From: Ochrobactrum sp. Q0168
GTDB taxonomy: Bacteria; Pseudomonadota; Alphaproteobacteria; Rhizobiales; Rhizobiaceae
Direction: 5' to 3'
NCBI RefSeq assembly: GCF_016427605.1
Contig: NZ_JAELXQ010000002.1
Span: 496,001 to 560,000, forward strand
DNA length: 64,000 nucleotides
Shown: piece after piece, positions 37,637 to 47,575 of the stretch
Layout: each line of letters begins with the position of its first letter
Numbering within the stretch: the stretch's first letter is position 1
Made by a program: the position numbers and the translations under genes
The notes under the pieces: model-generated
The model's input: the letters and a program-made list of their open reading frames with translations, nothing else
What the model was told of the DNA's origin: nothing
Database searches by the model: none

Positions 37637-38142
37637 ATATGCGTATATCGCAGCTGAACGGCGCCAATAGTGCAGGCTATTTCGACCGCTTGCCGGAAAA
37701 GCTGGTGCTGGAAGGCTATCGTCGCTGGACTGCGGGTTTCGAGACTGGCTCGATCATCCCATGGGAAATGACCTGGGGTCTCTATTCGGAAGTGCTCGGA
37801 CCATCGGAGGCAAAGCGCGCCGTCGGCGAGCTTTCGCACTTCATCCGCGTGCTGCGTCATTGTGCAAGCTGCCCGTTGCGCGCTTTCCCGTTCGACTCGC
37901 ATCATGTCTGCCGCGAGGAATGCCTGACGCTGGGGCTGATTTCCGGCCTGCACAATCAGGACGCGCTGTTGCTCGACACATGCCTTGAGGCCATTGCCTG
38001 CAAGCGGCGCTGCGACGATGTGGCAGCCGCCGCCAGCAATTTTGCCGAAGCTTTGGCCGATTTCGGCCAGACTTTGCTGCCAATACCGATTCACGCCATC
38101 GACACCGCTTTGAACATCACGCATCGCGCGACTTTTCACTGA
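37633..38142 (+). CDS. Uncharacterised cysteine-rich cytoplasmic protein
   Basis: 169 aa with no signal peptide and no known fold that I can name. Seven cysteines lie between residues 77 and 127: C77-x2-C80, C93-x3-C97, C117, C123-x3-C127. Such spacing suits a metal or iron-sulfur site. An Irr/Fur-like palindrome lies upstream and the start overlaps the preceding 59-aa ORF by 4 nt. The ribosome site would be GGGAGG within that ORF. Function unknown. Confidence 0.8.
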   Translation: MNMRISQLNGANSAGYFDRLPEKLVLEGYRRWTAGFETGSIIPWEMTWGLYSEVLGPSEAKRAVGELSHFIRVLRHCASCPLRAFPFDSHHVCREECLTLGLISGLHNQDALLLDTCLEAIACKRRCDDVAAAASNFAEALADFGQTLLPIPIHAIDTALNITHRATFH

Positions 38143-38218
38143 TCTGAAAATCCCCGCGTTTTGCGAACAAAGACGATTCTAAATTTTAAGCCGCTGCGAT
38201 GCAGCGCAAGGAGATAAA

Positions 38219-38434
38219 ATGCAGGCCAGAACCGAACGACGCCTCGGCATTGCCGCTGCCCTCGTACTGACCGCAGCAGCATTTGTCATGCCGGGCGTAT
38301 CCACCCAGATCGCGCAAAACGACGTTGCGCCAGAAAAGCAGGTTCATGTGGCTTCTGCCGAGAACCTGCGCGCCGAGTTCCGACACTTCGTCAGACTTGG
38401 GGAAGCGATGCCGAAATCGGTTCGCTACGAATAA
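38219..38434 (+). CDS. Small secreted protein, 71 aa
   Basis: 71 aa with a strong AAGGAG before the ATG. A signal-type hydrophobic segment (LGIAAALVLTAAAFVMPGVSTQIA) is followed by a short hydrophilic mature part (VAPEKQVHVASAENLRAEFRHFV...). No conserved motif is recognised. Copy B of the 101-bp repeat follows 40 bp after its stop. Confidence 0.65.
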   Translation: MQARTERRLGIAAALVLTAAAFVMPGVSTQIAQNDVAPEKQVHVASAENLRAEFRHFVRLGEAMPKSVRYE

Positions 38435-38474
38435 AGCGCCGTGAGGACTGTTGAGATTCCGGCTATGGCGAGCC

Positions 38475-38575
38475 GAAAATGGTGGGGTGCGAGAACCGGA
38501 GCGGAGTGTACTTTTGGGTACATGAGCACCGGAAGCGCAGAACAACGCCATTTGCAGGCCGTCAGAGCCTGAATA
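38475..38575. repeat. 101-bp dispersed repeat, copy B (Bru-RS-like)
   Basis: The second copy of the element at 18966-19066, same orientation and length, about eleven differences. It lies between the 71-aa gene and the 3' end of the L,D-transpeptidase gene, so both copies sit next to the 3' end of a minus-strand gene. Confidence 0.8.
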
Positions 38576-38587
38576 TCGACAGTCCGA

Positions 38588-39313
38588 TTAGCCGACGACA
38601 ATCGGCGCCTGCCCCTGCACGCGATTATACAGGTCGATAATGTCCTGATTCATCAGGCGGATACAGCCTGATGACATGGACTGGCCGATGGACCACCATT
38701 CCGGCGAGCCATGGATACGATAGCCGGTGTCGCGTCCATTTTGGTAAATGTAGAGCGCGCGGGCACCAAGCGGGTTCTGCGGGCCCGGCTCCTGACCATT
38801 GCGGTATTTTTCGAGTTCCGGCTTGCGCTGGATCATTTCCGGTGGCGGCGTCCAGCGTGGCCACTGCTTCTTGTACTGCACATTGGCACGGCCCTGCCAT
38901 TCAAAGCCCGCCTTGCCGATGCCCACGCCATAGCGCAGCGCTTCGCCACCCGGCAGCACGTAATAGAGGAAATGGTCTTTGAGGCTGACGACGATGGTGC
39001 CCGGCGCCTGACCGGTTGGATCCGGGACGATCTGGCGGCGAAACTGCTTCGGCACTTTGTCATAAGGAATGGCAGGCAGCGCATAAGGCCCTTCCTGCAC
39101 CGATGCATACATGACATCCGGTGTCGTGATGGCGCGATCAACACTGATCTGCGGACGCATCGGCGTGATGCCGCCCGTGGACATCGAGTCCACATTCATC
39201 TGAAAGGCGGACATGTCCATCGTCTGCGAGCAGCCTGCGGCACCACTCAGAACGACAGCCCCGGTGCCAAGCAGAAAGCGGCGGCGGCTTAGATCATCAC
39301 TCGACTTTGACAT
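38588..39313 (-). CDS. L,D-transpeptidase (YkuD), exported lipoprotein type
   Basis: 241 aa from ATG 39313. The N-terminus combines a twin-arginine-like RRRFLLGTGAVVL with a lipobox SGAAGC. The YkuD domain spans about residues 100-235; the catalytic motif is HGSPEWWSIGQS followed by SSGCIRLMN, giving the His and Cys of the HxxxSxGC(I/V)R consensus. It makes 3-3 peptide crosslinks or attaches outer membrane proteins to peptidoglycan. Rhizobiales are rich in these enzymes. Confidence 0.92.
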   Translation of the reverse strand: MSKSSDDLSRRRFLLGTGAVVLSGAAGCSQTMDMSAFQMNVDSMSTGGITPMRPQISVDRAITTPDVMYASVQEGPYALPAIPYDKVPKQFRRQIVPDPTGQAPGTIVVSLKDHFLYYVLPGGEALRYGVGIGKAGFEWQGRANVQYKKQWPRWTPPPEMIQRKPELEKYRNGQEPGPQNPLGARALYIYQNGRDTGYRIHGSPEWWSIGQSMSSGCIRLMNQDIIDLYNRVQGQAPIVVG

Positions 39314-39458
39314 GCAAAACGCCCAGAACACAGATGGCAGGAGCTGGCGTCATGCCGCTCCTTATTAACCGTAATTTGCAGTCTTATGGTTGAGGAACAG
39401 TTAAACCAGGCAGCCCGATGTGCGAAAATTCAACCGGGAGGTGCAGCGCCTTGAAAAG

Positions 39459-39487
39459 AGAAAGCCGGACGAAACGCCCGGCTTTCT
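39459..39487 (-). terminator. Terminator after tamB
   Basis: AGAAAGCCGG, loop of nine, CCGGCTTTCT: a perfect 10-bp stem 19 bp past the tamB stop, T-rich on the minus strand. Confidence 0.8.
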
Positions 39488-39506
39488 TACACAATCAAAG
39501 AAACGA

Positions 39507-42500
39507 TCAGTAGTCTTTTTCATAGAAGATACCGCCGCTGGAATCGCCCTCTGCACCAAGCGAGCCCTTTGCCTTGAGGTTTCGCGTGATGTCGAGATTG
39601 ACGGTTCCCTTGGTCGAGCCGCCAGACCCCGCTTCCACACCCAGATAGATATTGTCGCGGATATAGCGCCCAGCACGCACGGCGGTCTGTCCGTTACTGT
39701 CGGTCACGACATCGAGATCGTCGAGCCCCGTTCCGGCGCGCAGCTTGTTCATGAGGGAATTGTTGGAGCCGCCCGCAAGTTCGGCTGCGGCAGCAGCAAG
39801 CTGTGCGATCTGGAAGGCCGACAATTCACCGATGGAGCGCTTGAAGATCAGCTGCGCCAGCACTTCATCCTGCGGTAATTCGGGCGACGAGGAGAAGACG
39901 ATATTGAGATTATCGACCGTGCCCGTGACCGTCACGATGGCGGTGATTTCATTGCCCTCCGAACGGGCCACAAAATTGAGCTGCGGATTGAGATCGCCGA
40001 CCAGCGTGACATGGCCTTCATCGAAGGTGATGCGCTGGCCAAGAATGCCGATGCGACCCCGAATCATGTCGAAGGACCCGACTGGTTTGATATCGCTGAG
40101 CGGACCAGTGAGACGAACGCGCCCGCCCAGTTCCGTATCGAGTCCGCGACCACGCACGAAGATCTGGTTCGGCGCATTGACGAGGACATCAAGACGCGGT
40201 CCGGCGGAATTGGCGCGCACCACCGATTTGGCCTTGCCTTTGCGGGTTTCGACCTTGGCACGCTCCAGCGTTTTCGCGACCTTCTTCGGCGTGTTCTTAT
40301 GCTCGACCGGCACATAGGTTGCGCCGCCGCCAAGATTTTCAGGCACCGAGATTTCGGCGCGATCCACATCAATGCGGCCGCCGATCAGCATATCGCCCGC
40401 CAGCGGTCCGGTGATCGTGATGCCGCCATTGACCGTTGCGACGACCAGCTTGCCATCGGCATAACGCGCGCGGTCCAGCTTGATGCTGATATTGGCCGGA
40501 AAATTCGCCGCCGCATTGGTCGAGATCGTGCCGCTCGCCGACACGGAGCCGCCACCGCCAAATGCACCATTGACCTGTCGCAGCGTGATGGTTTCGCCGT
40601 CCATGCTGCCCATGATGTTGATGTTATTCACACGGACATTGGTTTCTGGATCGATGAACGTCGCACCGCTGGTGGAGAACATGCCGCGCAATTGCGGACG
40701 GTCAAAACCACCGGAAACGCTGGCGGTCAGCGTCAGCGTGCCGCTGGCCTGCGCGCCGCGATCAGCGAGAAAGCGATTGGCCAGCACCAGCGGGACATTG
40801 CCGTTGACATTGACGCCAAGCGCCTGACCGGAGAACGGCACCTTGCCGCTTGCCGTGACATTGAGGCCCTGCGGACCGTCCAGCGTCAGCGATGAAATAT
40901 CGACCGTCTTGGCGGCATAGCTGCCCGCCGCCTGCAGGCTGAGCGGCGCAAGGCCATTGTCGCGCAGCGGCTTGGCGGCAAGGCCGGAGCCCTTGAGATT
41001 GAAGGTCGCGGCGGGATTGGTCAGCGGGCCCGTCACGCGCGCCGTGCCGGTGACATTGCCCGCGAGATCCTGTCCCTTCACAGCGCCGTTCAGGATGCCC
41101 AGCGGCAGATTGGCGAGCGTCACGTCGACGCCAAGATTGCCCTTGCCGAGCGGCACGTCGCCTTTCGCTGTGACGTCGATGCCATTGCCGCTTGCAGCGC
41201 CCCCGGTCACACGGGCGTCAATATTGAGCCGGTCATTGGCTGAAGTGCCCTTGGCATCGGCATTCAGCGCTGCGATGCCCTGCTTCTTGAGTTCCGCCGC
41301 CGTCACGCCGCGCGCCGCCACATCGAAGGCGACATTGGGCGCTTCGCGAGAGCCGGTCAGGCGTGCCGTGCCATTGACAGTGCCGCCGAGGCCAAGGTCC
41401 GGCTTGAAGGTGTTGGCAAGCGCCAGCGGCAGATTGGACAACGCCACCGACAGATCAAGCTTGCCATCGATGGAGCCGCTGACCTTGACCTGTCCTTCGC
41501 CGCCATTGGCGCCGGTATCGATGACGATATCGCCAAAGGAAATCTCGCTGCCCTTCATGACGATCGTCGCCGGTGCGGCGAGATTGGCGCGCAGCGCGCC
41601 CTGCTTCACATCGGCGGATGTGAGGCCAAGCTCAAAGCCGCCATCTTTCGGCTCAAGTGAACCGGCGGCATTGGCCACCGTGCCGATCTTGAGTTTGGTA
41701 TTGGCGCTGAAATCGGTCTTGTTGCCGGTGGCGTTGGCCTTGGCGTCGAACGTGTCGATGCCGAATGTGCCGACCATGATATCGCGCGCGGCAGCATTGC
41801 CATCCACGACGGGCACGCCGAACAGGTCCTGTGCGGTCAGCGCGATAGTAGCGGATGCAATATGATTGCCATTGACCTTCACGCCCTTGGCGTCGGCGGA
41901 GACGGTGGCATTCTGGCGTTCGCCATCGGCTTGCAGCGCGATATCGGCATTGGCCGCGCCGGTTGCTTCCGCAAGGAACAGCGCTGCGGCAGTGGAGATA
42001 TCCGGCGCGTCGAGTTTCAGCGCACCGTTGAGCAGGCCCTTCGGGGTCTGCGTGACATTGCCGGAAAGATGCGCCCCGCCCGCGTTGAACAGGAGATTGG
42101 TCAAGCGCTTCTCGTCATTGACGATGTCGATCAGCGAACCGAGTTCGATGCGCTCGCCATTGAGGAAGGCATTGCCCGCAAGCTTGCCAGACAAGGTTGT
42201 TCCCGTGCTCGCATTGCCGTCGAGCATGGCGTTGAAATCAAGACCGGCATTGGCAAGCTTGCGGCCTGCCAGCGTGCCCTGCGGCGCGTCGGCGCGTAAC
42301 GCAAGTGCGATCAGCTTGTCGTCGCCGCGCGCGCTGCCTTTGATCGTCATGCGACCGGAGGCCTGCGGAGAGAGCAGTTTCATATCGGACAGCATCACGC
42401 CGAAATCGAAATTCGCCTTGTCCGATGCGAAGGAGCCATTGGCCGTGATTTCGCTCTGCGCATTGCCGATGCGGAAATCACTGGCGGAAAAACCTTCGGC

Positions 42501-44279
42501 GCTGCGACCGAGCGCTCCGGCCAGCCGCACTTCGCCATCCAGAATATTGTCGACCGCCTCGGTGCCAGTGCGCATGTTCTGCGCCGTGCCGTCGAGATCG
42601 AGATAGAACGCGCCGCTGATCGGACGAACCGTGCCCTTGGCCTTGACGTCGATACTGCCCGCCAGTTCCTTGTCCGCCAGAGCGCCGAATGGGGCAAGGC
42701 TTGCCACCTTGGCGGCGATATCGCCATTGAAGACGAAGTCGTCAATATTGCCCTTGAGATCGAGGCTGAGACCGTTGCCTTCAATATTGGCCCGTGCAAG
42801 CTCCACCGGAGAACCGGCGCGCCAGCCGCCATCGATGAGAAGCGCGATCTTGCTGCCCAGTGCCTGCGCCAGCTCTGCGCGCGGCGAGGAAATGCCATCC
42901 ATGCCGCCAGTCACCTTGAAGGTGATATGGCGGTTTGGGGCATCGTTGAGGTTTTCAGCAACACCGCCCATATCCAGCGCGACGCTGGAGGCGGAAATGG
43001 TCGCGTTCTTCAAGCCGTTGACGGCGAGCTTTCCCGTCCAGTCATTGGTCGGTCGGTCACCATAGGAAACCTGGAAGCGCGCATTGTCGATATAGGTTTC
43101 GCCACCCTTGACCGGCAGCAGGACGCGGCCCTTGCTCTCATCCGCAATCGACGCGTCGATGCTGAGCTTGTTCAGAAAACGGTCACTGCCGGTTTCGGCA
43201 GCAGCCTTCAGCTTCAGCGCGGCGCTTGTCAGCGCCAGATCGTCGAGGCGGAAACCGCCCGCATCTTTCAGGAAACCATCGGCGGAAAGCACGGTTTCAG
43301 CACCGAAGAAGTCGCGGAATACCGGCGGCACCAGAACGGCAATCGGCCCATGGAAGCGCGCCGCGAAAACGCGACCGCCATTGGGCGCTTCGCCCTGGCG
43401 GTTGAGCGTGAAGGCGCCGGTCAGCGTGCGGCTACCATTGGTGTCGAGCGCGAGGTCCACCTTCAGATCATCAAGCGGGCCCGCACCCGTCAAGGTCAGA
43501 TCGACAGGAGGGCGACCATCGATATTGAGCAGGTTGGCCACGATGCCATTGGCCGGTTCGGCAACTTTCAGATCAAGATCGACCTTCTGGTCCGCATTGG
43601 CATAGGCCGCGCGCAGGACAAAACTGCCGCCGGGACCGTCAAGGCGCTTGATATCGAAGGACGAGTTCAACGAACCATCGGCCAGCGAAAGACTACCCGT
43701 TGCGGAGACTTCCGATTCGAGGCCGAAAATCCCTGGTCCAAAATGCATCCGCGCCACATCGAGCCGGTCCAGATTGATCGAAATCGGCAGTTCCGGCAGG
43801 CTGAAGCTCGACGCTTCCGGCGATGGCAGGCTGTTGTCGGGCAAAGGCTTGCGGGCGATATCGATCCGCTCCGCGCTCAGCGACTGGATGCTGAGACGAC
43901 CGAGCAGCAATGCGGTGCGGCTCCAGTTCAGCTTAGCATTTTCGATGCGCAGCCAGACACCTTCGCGGTCGGCAATGGTGATCAAGCCGATGGAGGCTTC
44001 CGACGACAGAACGCCACTGATGCCCGAAAGCGAAATACGGCGGTTCGGCGCGGAGAGCTGATTTTCAACGAAAGACAGGAAATAGGATTTTTGCTCTTCG
44101 TCGCTTTCCGACGCTTCGGCCTGCGGCGCGCTCTGTTCCTGCGACTTCGCGGGCGCGACAATCGATGCCGTGGTCTGCCTATCCACGCCGACAAGCGTGA
44201 CCCATGCGCCCGGTATGGCCAGCACGGCGGCCACTGCGGCGAGAATCAGGAAAAGGAAAACGGTGATAAATCTGGTCAA
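39507..44279 (-). CDS. tamB: Translocation and assembly module protein TamB
   Basis: 1590 aa. A single N-terminal TM anchor (FITVFLFLILAAVAAVLAIPGAW) is followed by a very long repetitive beta-rich region with many Gly/Asn/Ala-rich strands, the AsmA/TamB groove, and a C-terminal DUF490 domain (residues ~1230-1590: SFDMIRGRIGILGQRITFDEGHVTLVGDLNPQL) ending GIFYEKDY. It bridges inner and outer membranes for lipid transport and autotransporter assembly with TamA. It overlaps tamA by 4 nt (ATGA). Confidence 0.95.
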   Translation of the reverse strand: MTRFITVFLFLILAAVAAVLAIPGAWVTLVGVDRQTTASIVAPAKSQEQSAPQAEASESDEEQKSYFLSFVENQLSAPNRRISLSGISGVLSSEASIGLITIADREGVWLRIENAKLNWSRTALLLGRLSIQSLSAERIDIARKPLPDNSLPSPEASSFSLPELPISINLDRLDVARMHFGPGIFGLESEVSATGSLSLADGSLNSSFDIKRLDGPGGSFVLRAAYANADQKVDLDLKVAEPANGIVANLLNIDGRPPVDLTLTGAGPLDDLKVDLALDTNGSRTLTGAFTLNRQGEAPNGGRVFAARFHGPIAVLVPPVFRDFFGAETVLSADGFLKDAGGFRLDDLALTSAALKLKAAAETGSDRFLNKLSIDASIADESKGRVLLPVKGGETYIDNARFQVSYGDRPTNDWTGKLAVNGLKNATISASSVALDMGGVAENLNDAPNRHITFKVTGGMDGISSPRAELAQALGSKIALLIDGGWRAGSPVELARANIEGNGLSLDLKGNIDDFVFNGDIAAKVASLAPFGALADKELAGSIDVKAKGTVRPISGAFYLDLDGTAQNMRTGTEAVDNILDGEVRLAGALGRSAEGFSASDFRIGNAQSEITANGSFASDKANFDFGVMLSDMKLLSPQASGRMTIKGSARGDDKLIALALRADAPQGTLAGRKLANAGLDFNAMLDGNASTGTTLSGKLAGNAFLNGERIELGSLIDIVNDEKRLTNLLFNAGGAHLSGNVTQTPKGLLNGALKLDAPDISTAAALFLAEATGAANADIALQADGERQNATVSADAKGVKVNGNHIASATIALTAQDLFGVPVVDGNAAARDIMVGTFGIDTFDAKANATGNKTDFSANTKLKIGTVANAAGSLEPKDGGFELGLTSADVKQGALRANLAAPATIVMKGSEISFGDIVIDTGANGGEGQVKVSGSIDGKLDLSVALSNLPLALANTFKPDLGLGGTVNGTARLTGSREAPNVAFDVAARGVTAAELKKQGIAALNADAKGTSANDRLNIDARVTGGAASGNGIDVTAKGDVPLGKGNLGVDVTLANLPLGILNGAVKGQDLAGNVTGTARVTGPLTNPAATFNLKGSGLAAKPLRDNGLAPLSLQAAGSYAAKTVDISSLTLDGPQGLNVTASGKVPFSGQALGVNVNGNVPLVLANRFLADRGAQASGTLTLTASVSGGFDRPQLRGMFSTSGATFIDPETNVRVNNINIMGSMDGETITLRQVNGAFGGGGSVSASGTISTNAAANFPANISIKLDRARYADGKLVVATVNGGITITGPLAGDMLIGGRIDVDRAEISVPENLGGGATYVPVEHKNTPKKVAKTLERAKVETRKGKAKSVVRANSAGPRLDVLVNAPNQIFVRGRGLDTELGGRVRLTGPLSDIKPVGSFDMIRGRIGILGQRITFDEGHVTLVGDLNPQLNFVARSEGNEITAIVTVTGTVDNLNIVFSSSPELPQDEVLAQLIFKRSIGELSAFQIAQLAAAAAELAGGSNNSLMNKLRAGTGLDDLDVVTDSNGQTAVRAGRYIRDNIYLGVEAGSGGSTKGTVNLDITRNLKAKGSLGAEGDSSGGIFYEKDY

Positions 44280-46237
44280 AACGCCTGTCCTATGCCCACG
44301 TAGAATGCATAGCTCGGATCGCCTGAGCGACGGTTAAGCGGTATGGCGACGTCGAGGCGGATCGGCCCAAGGCCGGTCAGGTAACGCAGACCGCCGCCCG
44401 CACCAACGCGCATTTGTTCCGAGAAATCCGGGAACGATTTTTCGCCGACATAGCCCGCATCGACAAAGGCGACCGCACCGATGGAATCGGTAATGCGGGT
44501 GCGCACTTCGCCCGAAGCTTCCAGCAGCGAACGCCCGCCCACGATGTTGCCGCCACCGGCATCGACGCCGATATTGCGATAGGCATAGCCGCGCACCGAG
44601 CCACCGCCGCCCGCAAGGAACAGCTGGCTTGGCGGCAAATCTTCGATGGAAGCGCCCACGATGGAGCCGACTTTCACACGCCCAGCCAGAATGACGCGAT
44701 CCTTTGCGCCAAAACCGTAATAGGTGCGGCCCTCGGCGGTGAAGCGGGTGGCGAAATTGCCGTAATGGAATTCGTAGAAGGGCTGGATGTTGCCTTCCAG
44801 ATAAAAGCCCGAACTTGGGTCCGGCTTGTTGTTGCGGCTGTCGTAAAGCAGGTTGCCCTCAAGACCGGCGGTCGTAAAATCCCGCGAGCCGAACACGTCG
44901 TCGTTGAAGTGTCCCTGACTTGCCTTGGCATAAAGTGCGCCCGACAGCTCGTCGCTGAATATCTGCGTGAAGCCCGTCTTGGCGTTGACCGAAGTTTCGG
45001 TGTAGGCGTCCAGCACCTCGCGCTTGGCGTCGAGCGAGAGCACGAAATCCGTGTCCGGCGTGTAGACGCCGGGCTTCTTGAACGTACCGCCGAGAAGATA
45101 GGTATAGTTCTGCGGATTGAAGGAATTATCCTGCGAACCGCCGATCCCGCTGACCTTGGCGTCGAAGCGCAGGTTTTCGCCCTTGCCGAACAGGTTGCGG
45201 TGCATCCAGTAGCCGGTCACGCCAAAACCGTCGAGGGTCGAATATTCCGCACCAAAGCCGAACCGGCGCGGCTTGCGTTCCTGCACATTGAGCGTCATCG
45301 GCAGGCTGCCATCCGGCTCGATGGTTTCCGCTTCCTCGAAGCTCATCGCACGGAACACTTCCATGCGGCCAAGACGCTTCTTGGCCTTTTCGATATCGTC
45401 GGGGTCATATTCCTTATCAGGCGTCAGGCCGGTCATCCAGGCGACGAAGTGCGGGTCCATGCGCGCCGTGCCCACCACGCTGACCGGTCCGTAATGCGCC
45501 TTGCGACCCGGATCGAGCGCAACATCGGCGGCAACCGTGTTGCCGTCATGGTCGGCGACGACCTCTTCGCCCGTCACCCGCGCCTTGGCATAACCCTGCT
45601 GACGCCATGCCTCGACGGCAAGTCGCTCGGCCTTGATGATCGTTCCCGAGCGCGCCACCTGACCGGGTGCGAAACCTGCATCTTCGGGCGATTGCACGAC
45701 ATCGCGCTTGTCTGTCGCAGGCGGGGCGATGTTGGAAATGGCCGTGCGCGAAAACAGGAATTGCGGACCGGGATCGACCGAGATTGCCACTTTCGCATTG
45801 TTGGGAATTGTGGCATCAGGCGGAATGTCGTTCGCTTCGCGGCCATCGACCAGAATGGAGATCGTGCCGCCATAACGGCCTTCGCCATAAAGGGCGGCCA
45901 GAATACGCCGATAATCGCCGCGCGCCTTGGCCAGTAGACCGGCAGAACCGGATGCGGGCTTGTCCGCGTCGGAAACCAAACCGGATGCGCCTTCAACGAC
46001 GGATTTCAGATCGGCTTCGCTGCCATCTGCATTTTTGCGATCACCGGTTGTGGTAACTTCAACCTCATAGGTCTTCGGGTCGATGATATCGGGATCGGTT
46101 TTCTTGTCTTCGCCCCAAAGACGGACGCCAAAAAGCTCGAACGCCAAGGCAGGCGACACGGTAAACGAGGAAAAATGCGCAGCCAGCAAAAGCATGGCGA
46201 TGCCTTTTCCCTGTATCGTCCTGTTACTCCGAGTCAT
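44276..46237 (-). CDS. tamA: Translocation and assembly module protein TamA (BamA/Omp85 family)
   Basis: 653 aa from ATG 46237 (MTRSNRTIQGKGIAMLLLAAH); a signal peptide ends at SPALA. POTRA domains occupy roughly residues 100-310, then a 16-strand Omp85 barrel with LFLAGGGGSVRGYAYRNIG (the conserved VRGY/F lid-lock loop) and a final strand ending FYVGIGQAF. It inserts outer-membrane proteins with TamB, with which it is coupled. An in-frame start at 46324 gives a poorer signal peptide. Confidence 0.93.
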   Translation of the reverse strand: MTRSNRTIQGKGIAMLLLAAHFSSFTVSPALAFELFGVRLWGEDKKTDPDIIDPKTYEVEVTTTGDRKNADGSEADLKSVVEGASGLVSDADKPASGSAGLLAKARGDYRRILAALYGEGRYGGTISILVDGREANDIPPDATIPNNAKVAISVDPGPQFLFSRTAISNIAPPATDKRDVVQSPEDAGFAPGQVARSGTIIKAERLAVEAWRQQGYAKARVTGEEVVADHDGNTVAADVALDPGRKAHYGPVSVVGTARMDPHFVAWMTGLTPDKEYDPDDIEKAKKRLGRMEVFRAMSFEEAETIEPDGSLPMTLNVQERKPRRFGFGAEYSTLDGFGVTGYWMHRNLFGKGENLRFDAKVSGIGGSQDNSFNPQNYTYLLGGTFKKPGVYTPDTDFVLSLDAKREVLDAYTETSVNAKTGFTQIFSDELSGALYAKASQGHFNDDVFGSRDFTTAGLEGNLLYDSRNNKPDPSSGFYLEGNIQPFYEFHYGNFATRFTAEGRTYYGFGAKDRVILAGRVKVGSIVGASIEDLPPSQLFLAGGGGSVRGYAYRNIGVDAGGGNIVGGRSLLEASGEVRTRITDSIGAVAFVDAGYVGEKSFPDFSEQMRVGAGGGLRYLTGLGPIRLDVAIPLNRRSGDPSYAFYVGIGQAF

Positions 46238-46478
46238 ACGCGTTACTGTCCGGTTCCTGTCTATGCGGTCGCCTGGCAGCGTCCCGTTTCCATTTCCCAC
46301 CCAGGACGATTCAGGGATTATCATAGGGAGGCCGGGGGGCCAAGCAACAACCTAAAGATTAGTCTCTAGATATGAACGGATTCAGTCAAAGGAGTGTTAA
46401 CGTTACCACAGCTTTACGCAACGCCCGGTCGCAAGCGGCAAACAGTTCAAGCGAAAAATGCAAAATATGAAGAAGCTT

Positions 46479-46514
46479 AAAAAAGGGAGGCGCTCCGGAG
46501 GGAACCGGAGCGCC
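46479..46514 (-). terminator. Terminator of the cyo operon
   Basis: GGCGCTCCGG, loop of six, CCGGAGCGCC, a perfect 10-bp stem. On the minus strand it is followed by a T6 tract. It lies about 50 bp after the cyoD stop. Confidence 0.9.
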
Positions 46515-46565
46515 ACGCGGCTTTGGGGGGAGAGAGGGAGGATAAAGCCGCGATTGGCAAGCCAG

Positions 46566-46943
46566 TTAAGGCAAGTTGCGCACGTCGTCGGGCGACATGT
46601 ACATCGGCATCATATTGGTATCGAGGTGATGCATGACCCAGATGGAGCCTGCAAGCACGATAGCCAGAATGATGACCGTGAAGATGAGCGCCAGAATGTT
46701 CCAGCCACCTTCCGACTTCGGATCGAGGTGCAGGAAGTAAACCAGATGCACCAGGATCTGAACGACGGCGATGCCGAGAACAACGGCTGCGGTCGTGGCA
46801 GGCGTGAAATAGCCGTTCATCGCCAGAAGGAAGGGAACGACGGTGAGGATAACCGCCAGCACGAAGCCGATCAGATAGGACTTCAGGCTGCCATGCGCGT
46901 TATGGGTCGCGGCGTGATCGTGTGTTTCGTGTGCAGAGCTCAT
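46566..46943 (-). CDS. cyoD: Cytochrome bo3 ubiquinol oxidase subunit IV
   Basis: 125 aa from ATG 46943. A His-rich N-terminus precedes three TM helices (LKSYLIGFVLAVILTVVPF, AAVVLGIAVVQILVHLVYFLHL, WNILALIFTVIILAIVLAGS), the CyoD pattern. It helps assemble the oxidase. The start shares one base with the cyoC stop. An in-frame extension upstream to 47024 lies inside cyoC and is rejected. It is the last gene of cyoABCD. Confidence 0.93.
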   Translation of the reverse strand: MSSAHETHDHAATHNAHGSLKSYLIGFVLAVILTVVPFLLAMNGYFTPATTAAVVLGIAVVQILVHLVYFLHLDPKSEGGWNILALIFTVIILAIVLAGSIWVMHHLDTNMMPMYMSPDDVRNLP

Positions 46944-47572
46944 CACAGTACACCCAGCAGATAGACAAGGGTAAAGACGCCAATCCAGATGATGTCCAGG
47001 AAGTGCCAGAAGAGGCTGAGGCACATCACGCGCGTCTGGTTCTTTTCCGTCAGACCGTCACGCAGAAGCTGGGCGGAAAGCACCAGAATCCAGATCAGGC
47101 CGGACGTGATATGAAGACCGTGGGTTCCCACCAGCGCGAAGAAAGCCGAAAGGAACGCGCTGCGGCCCGGACCTGCGCCCTCATGGATCAGGTGATTGAA
47201 CTCATAGACTTCCATTGCGAGGAAGGCCGCGCCGAGCAGGAAGGTAACGCCCAACCAGAATAGCAGGCCCGCGCGGTTCTTCTTGTACATGGACAGCGTC
47301 GCCAGACCGTAAGTCAGCGACGAGACCAGCAGCAGCATGGTTTCGGTCAACACAAACTGCAGGTCGAAGAGTTCACGGCCGGTCGGGCCGCCCGCAAACT
47401 GGTGCGCCAGAACGGCGTAGGTTGCAAACAGGCCCGAGAACAGGACGCAGTCGCTCATCAGGTAGATCCAGAAGCCGACCAGCGTGGTCGACCCTGCATC
47501 CTGATGGTCCTCGTGAGCGGGATGCTCGTTACCGCCCGTGAACGGAGCAGCAGTGGAAATGCTAGCGCTCAT
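46943..47572 (-). CDS. cyoC: Cytochrome bo3 ubiquinol oxidase subunit III
   Basis: 209 aa, five TM helices of the short subunit-III type. [25 protein letters not shown] is the characteristic first helix, and [20 protein letters not shown] contains the conserved THGLHI. It stabilises the oxidase complex in the inner membrane. It starts 3 bp after the cyoB stop. Confidence 0.95.
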   Translation of the reverse strand: MSASISTAAPFTGGNEHPAHEDHQDAGSTTLVGFWIYLMSDCVLFSGLFATYAVLAHQFAGGPTGRELFDLQFVLTETMLLLVSSLTYGLATLSMYKKNRAGLLFWLGVTFLLGAAFLAMEVYEFNHLIHEGAGPGRSAFLSAFFALVGTHGLHITSGLIWILVLSAQLLRDGLTEKNQTRVMCLSLFWHFLDIIWIGVFTLVYLLGVL

Positions 47573-47575
47573 GGA

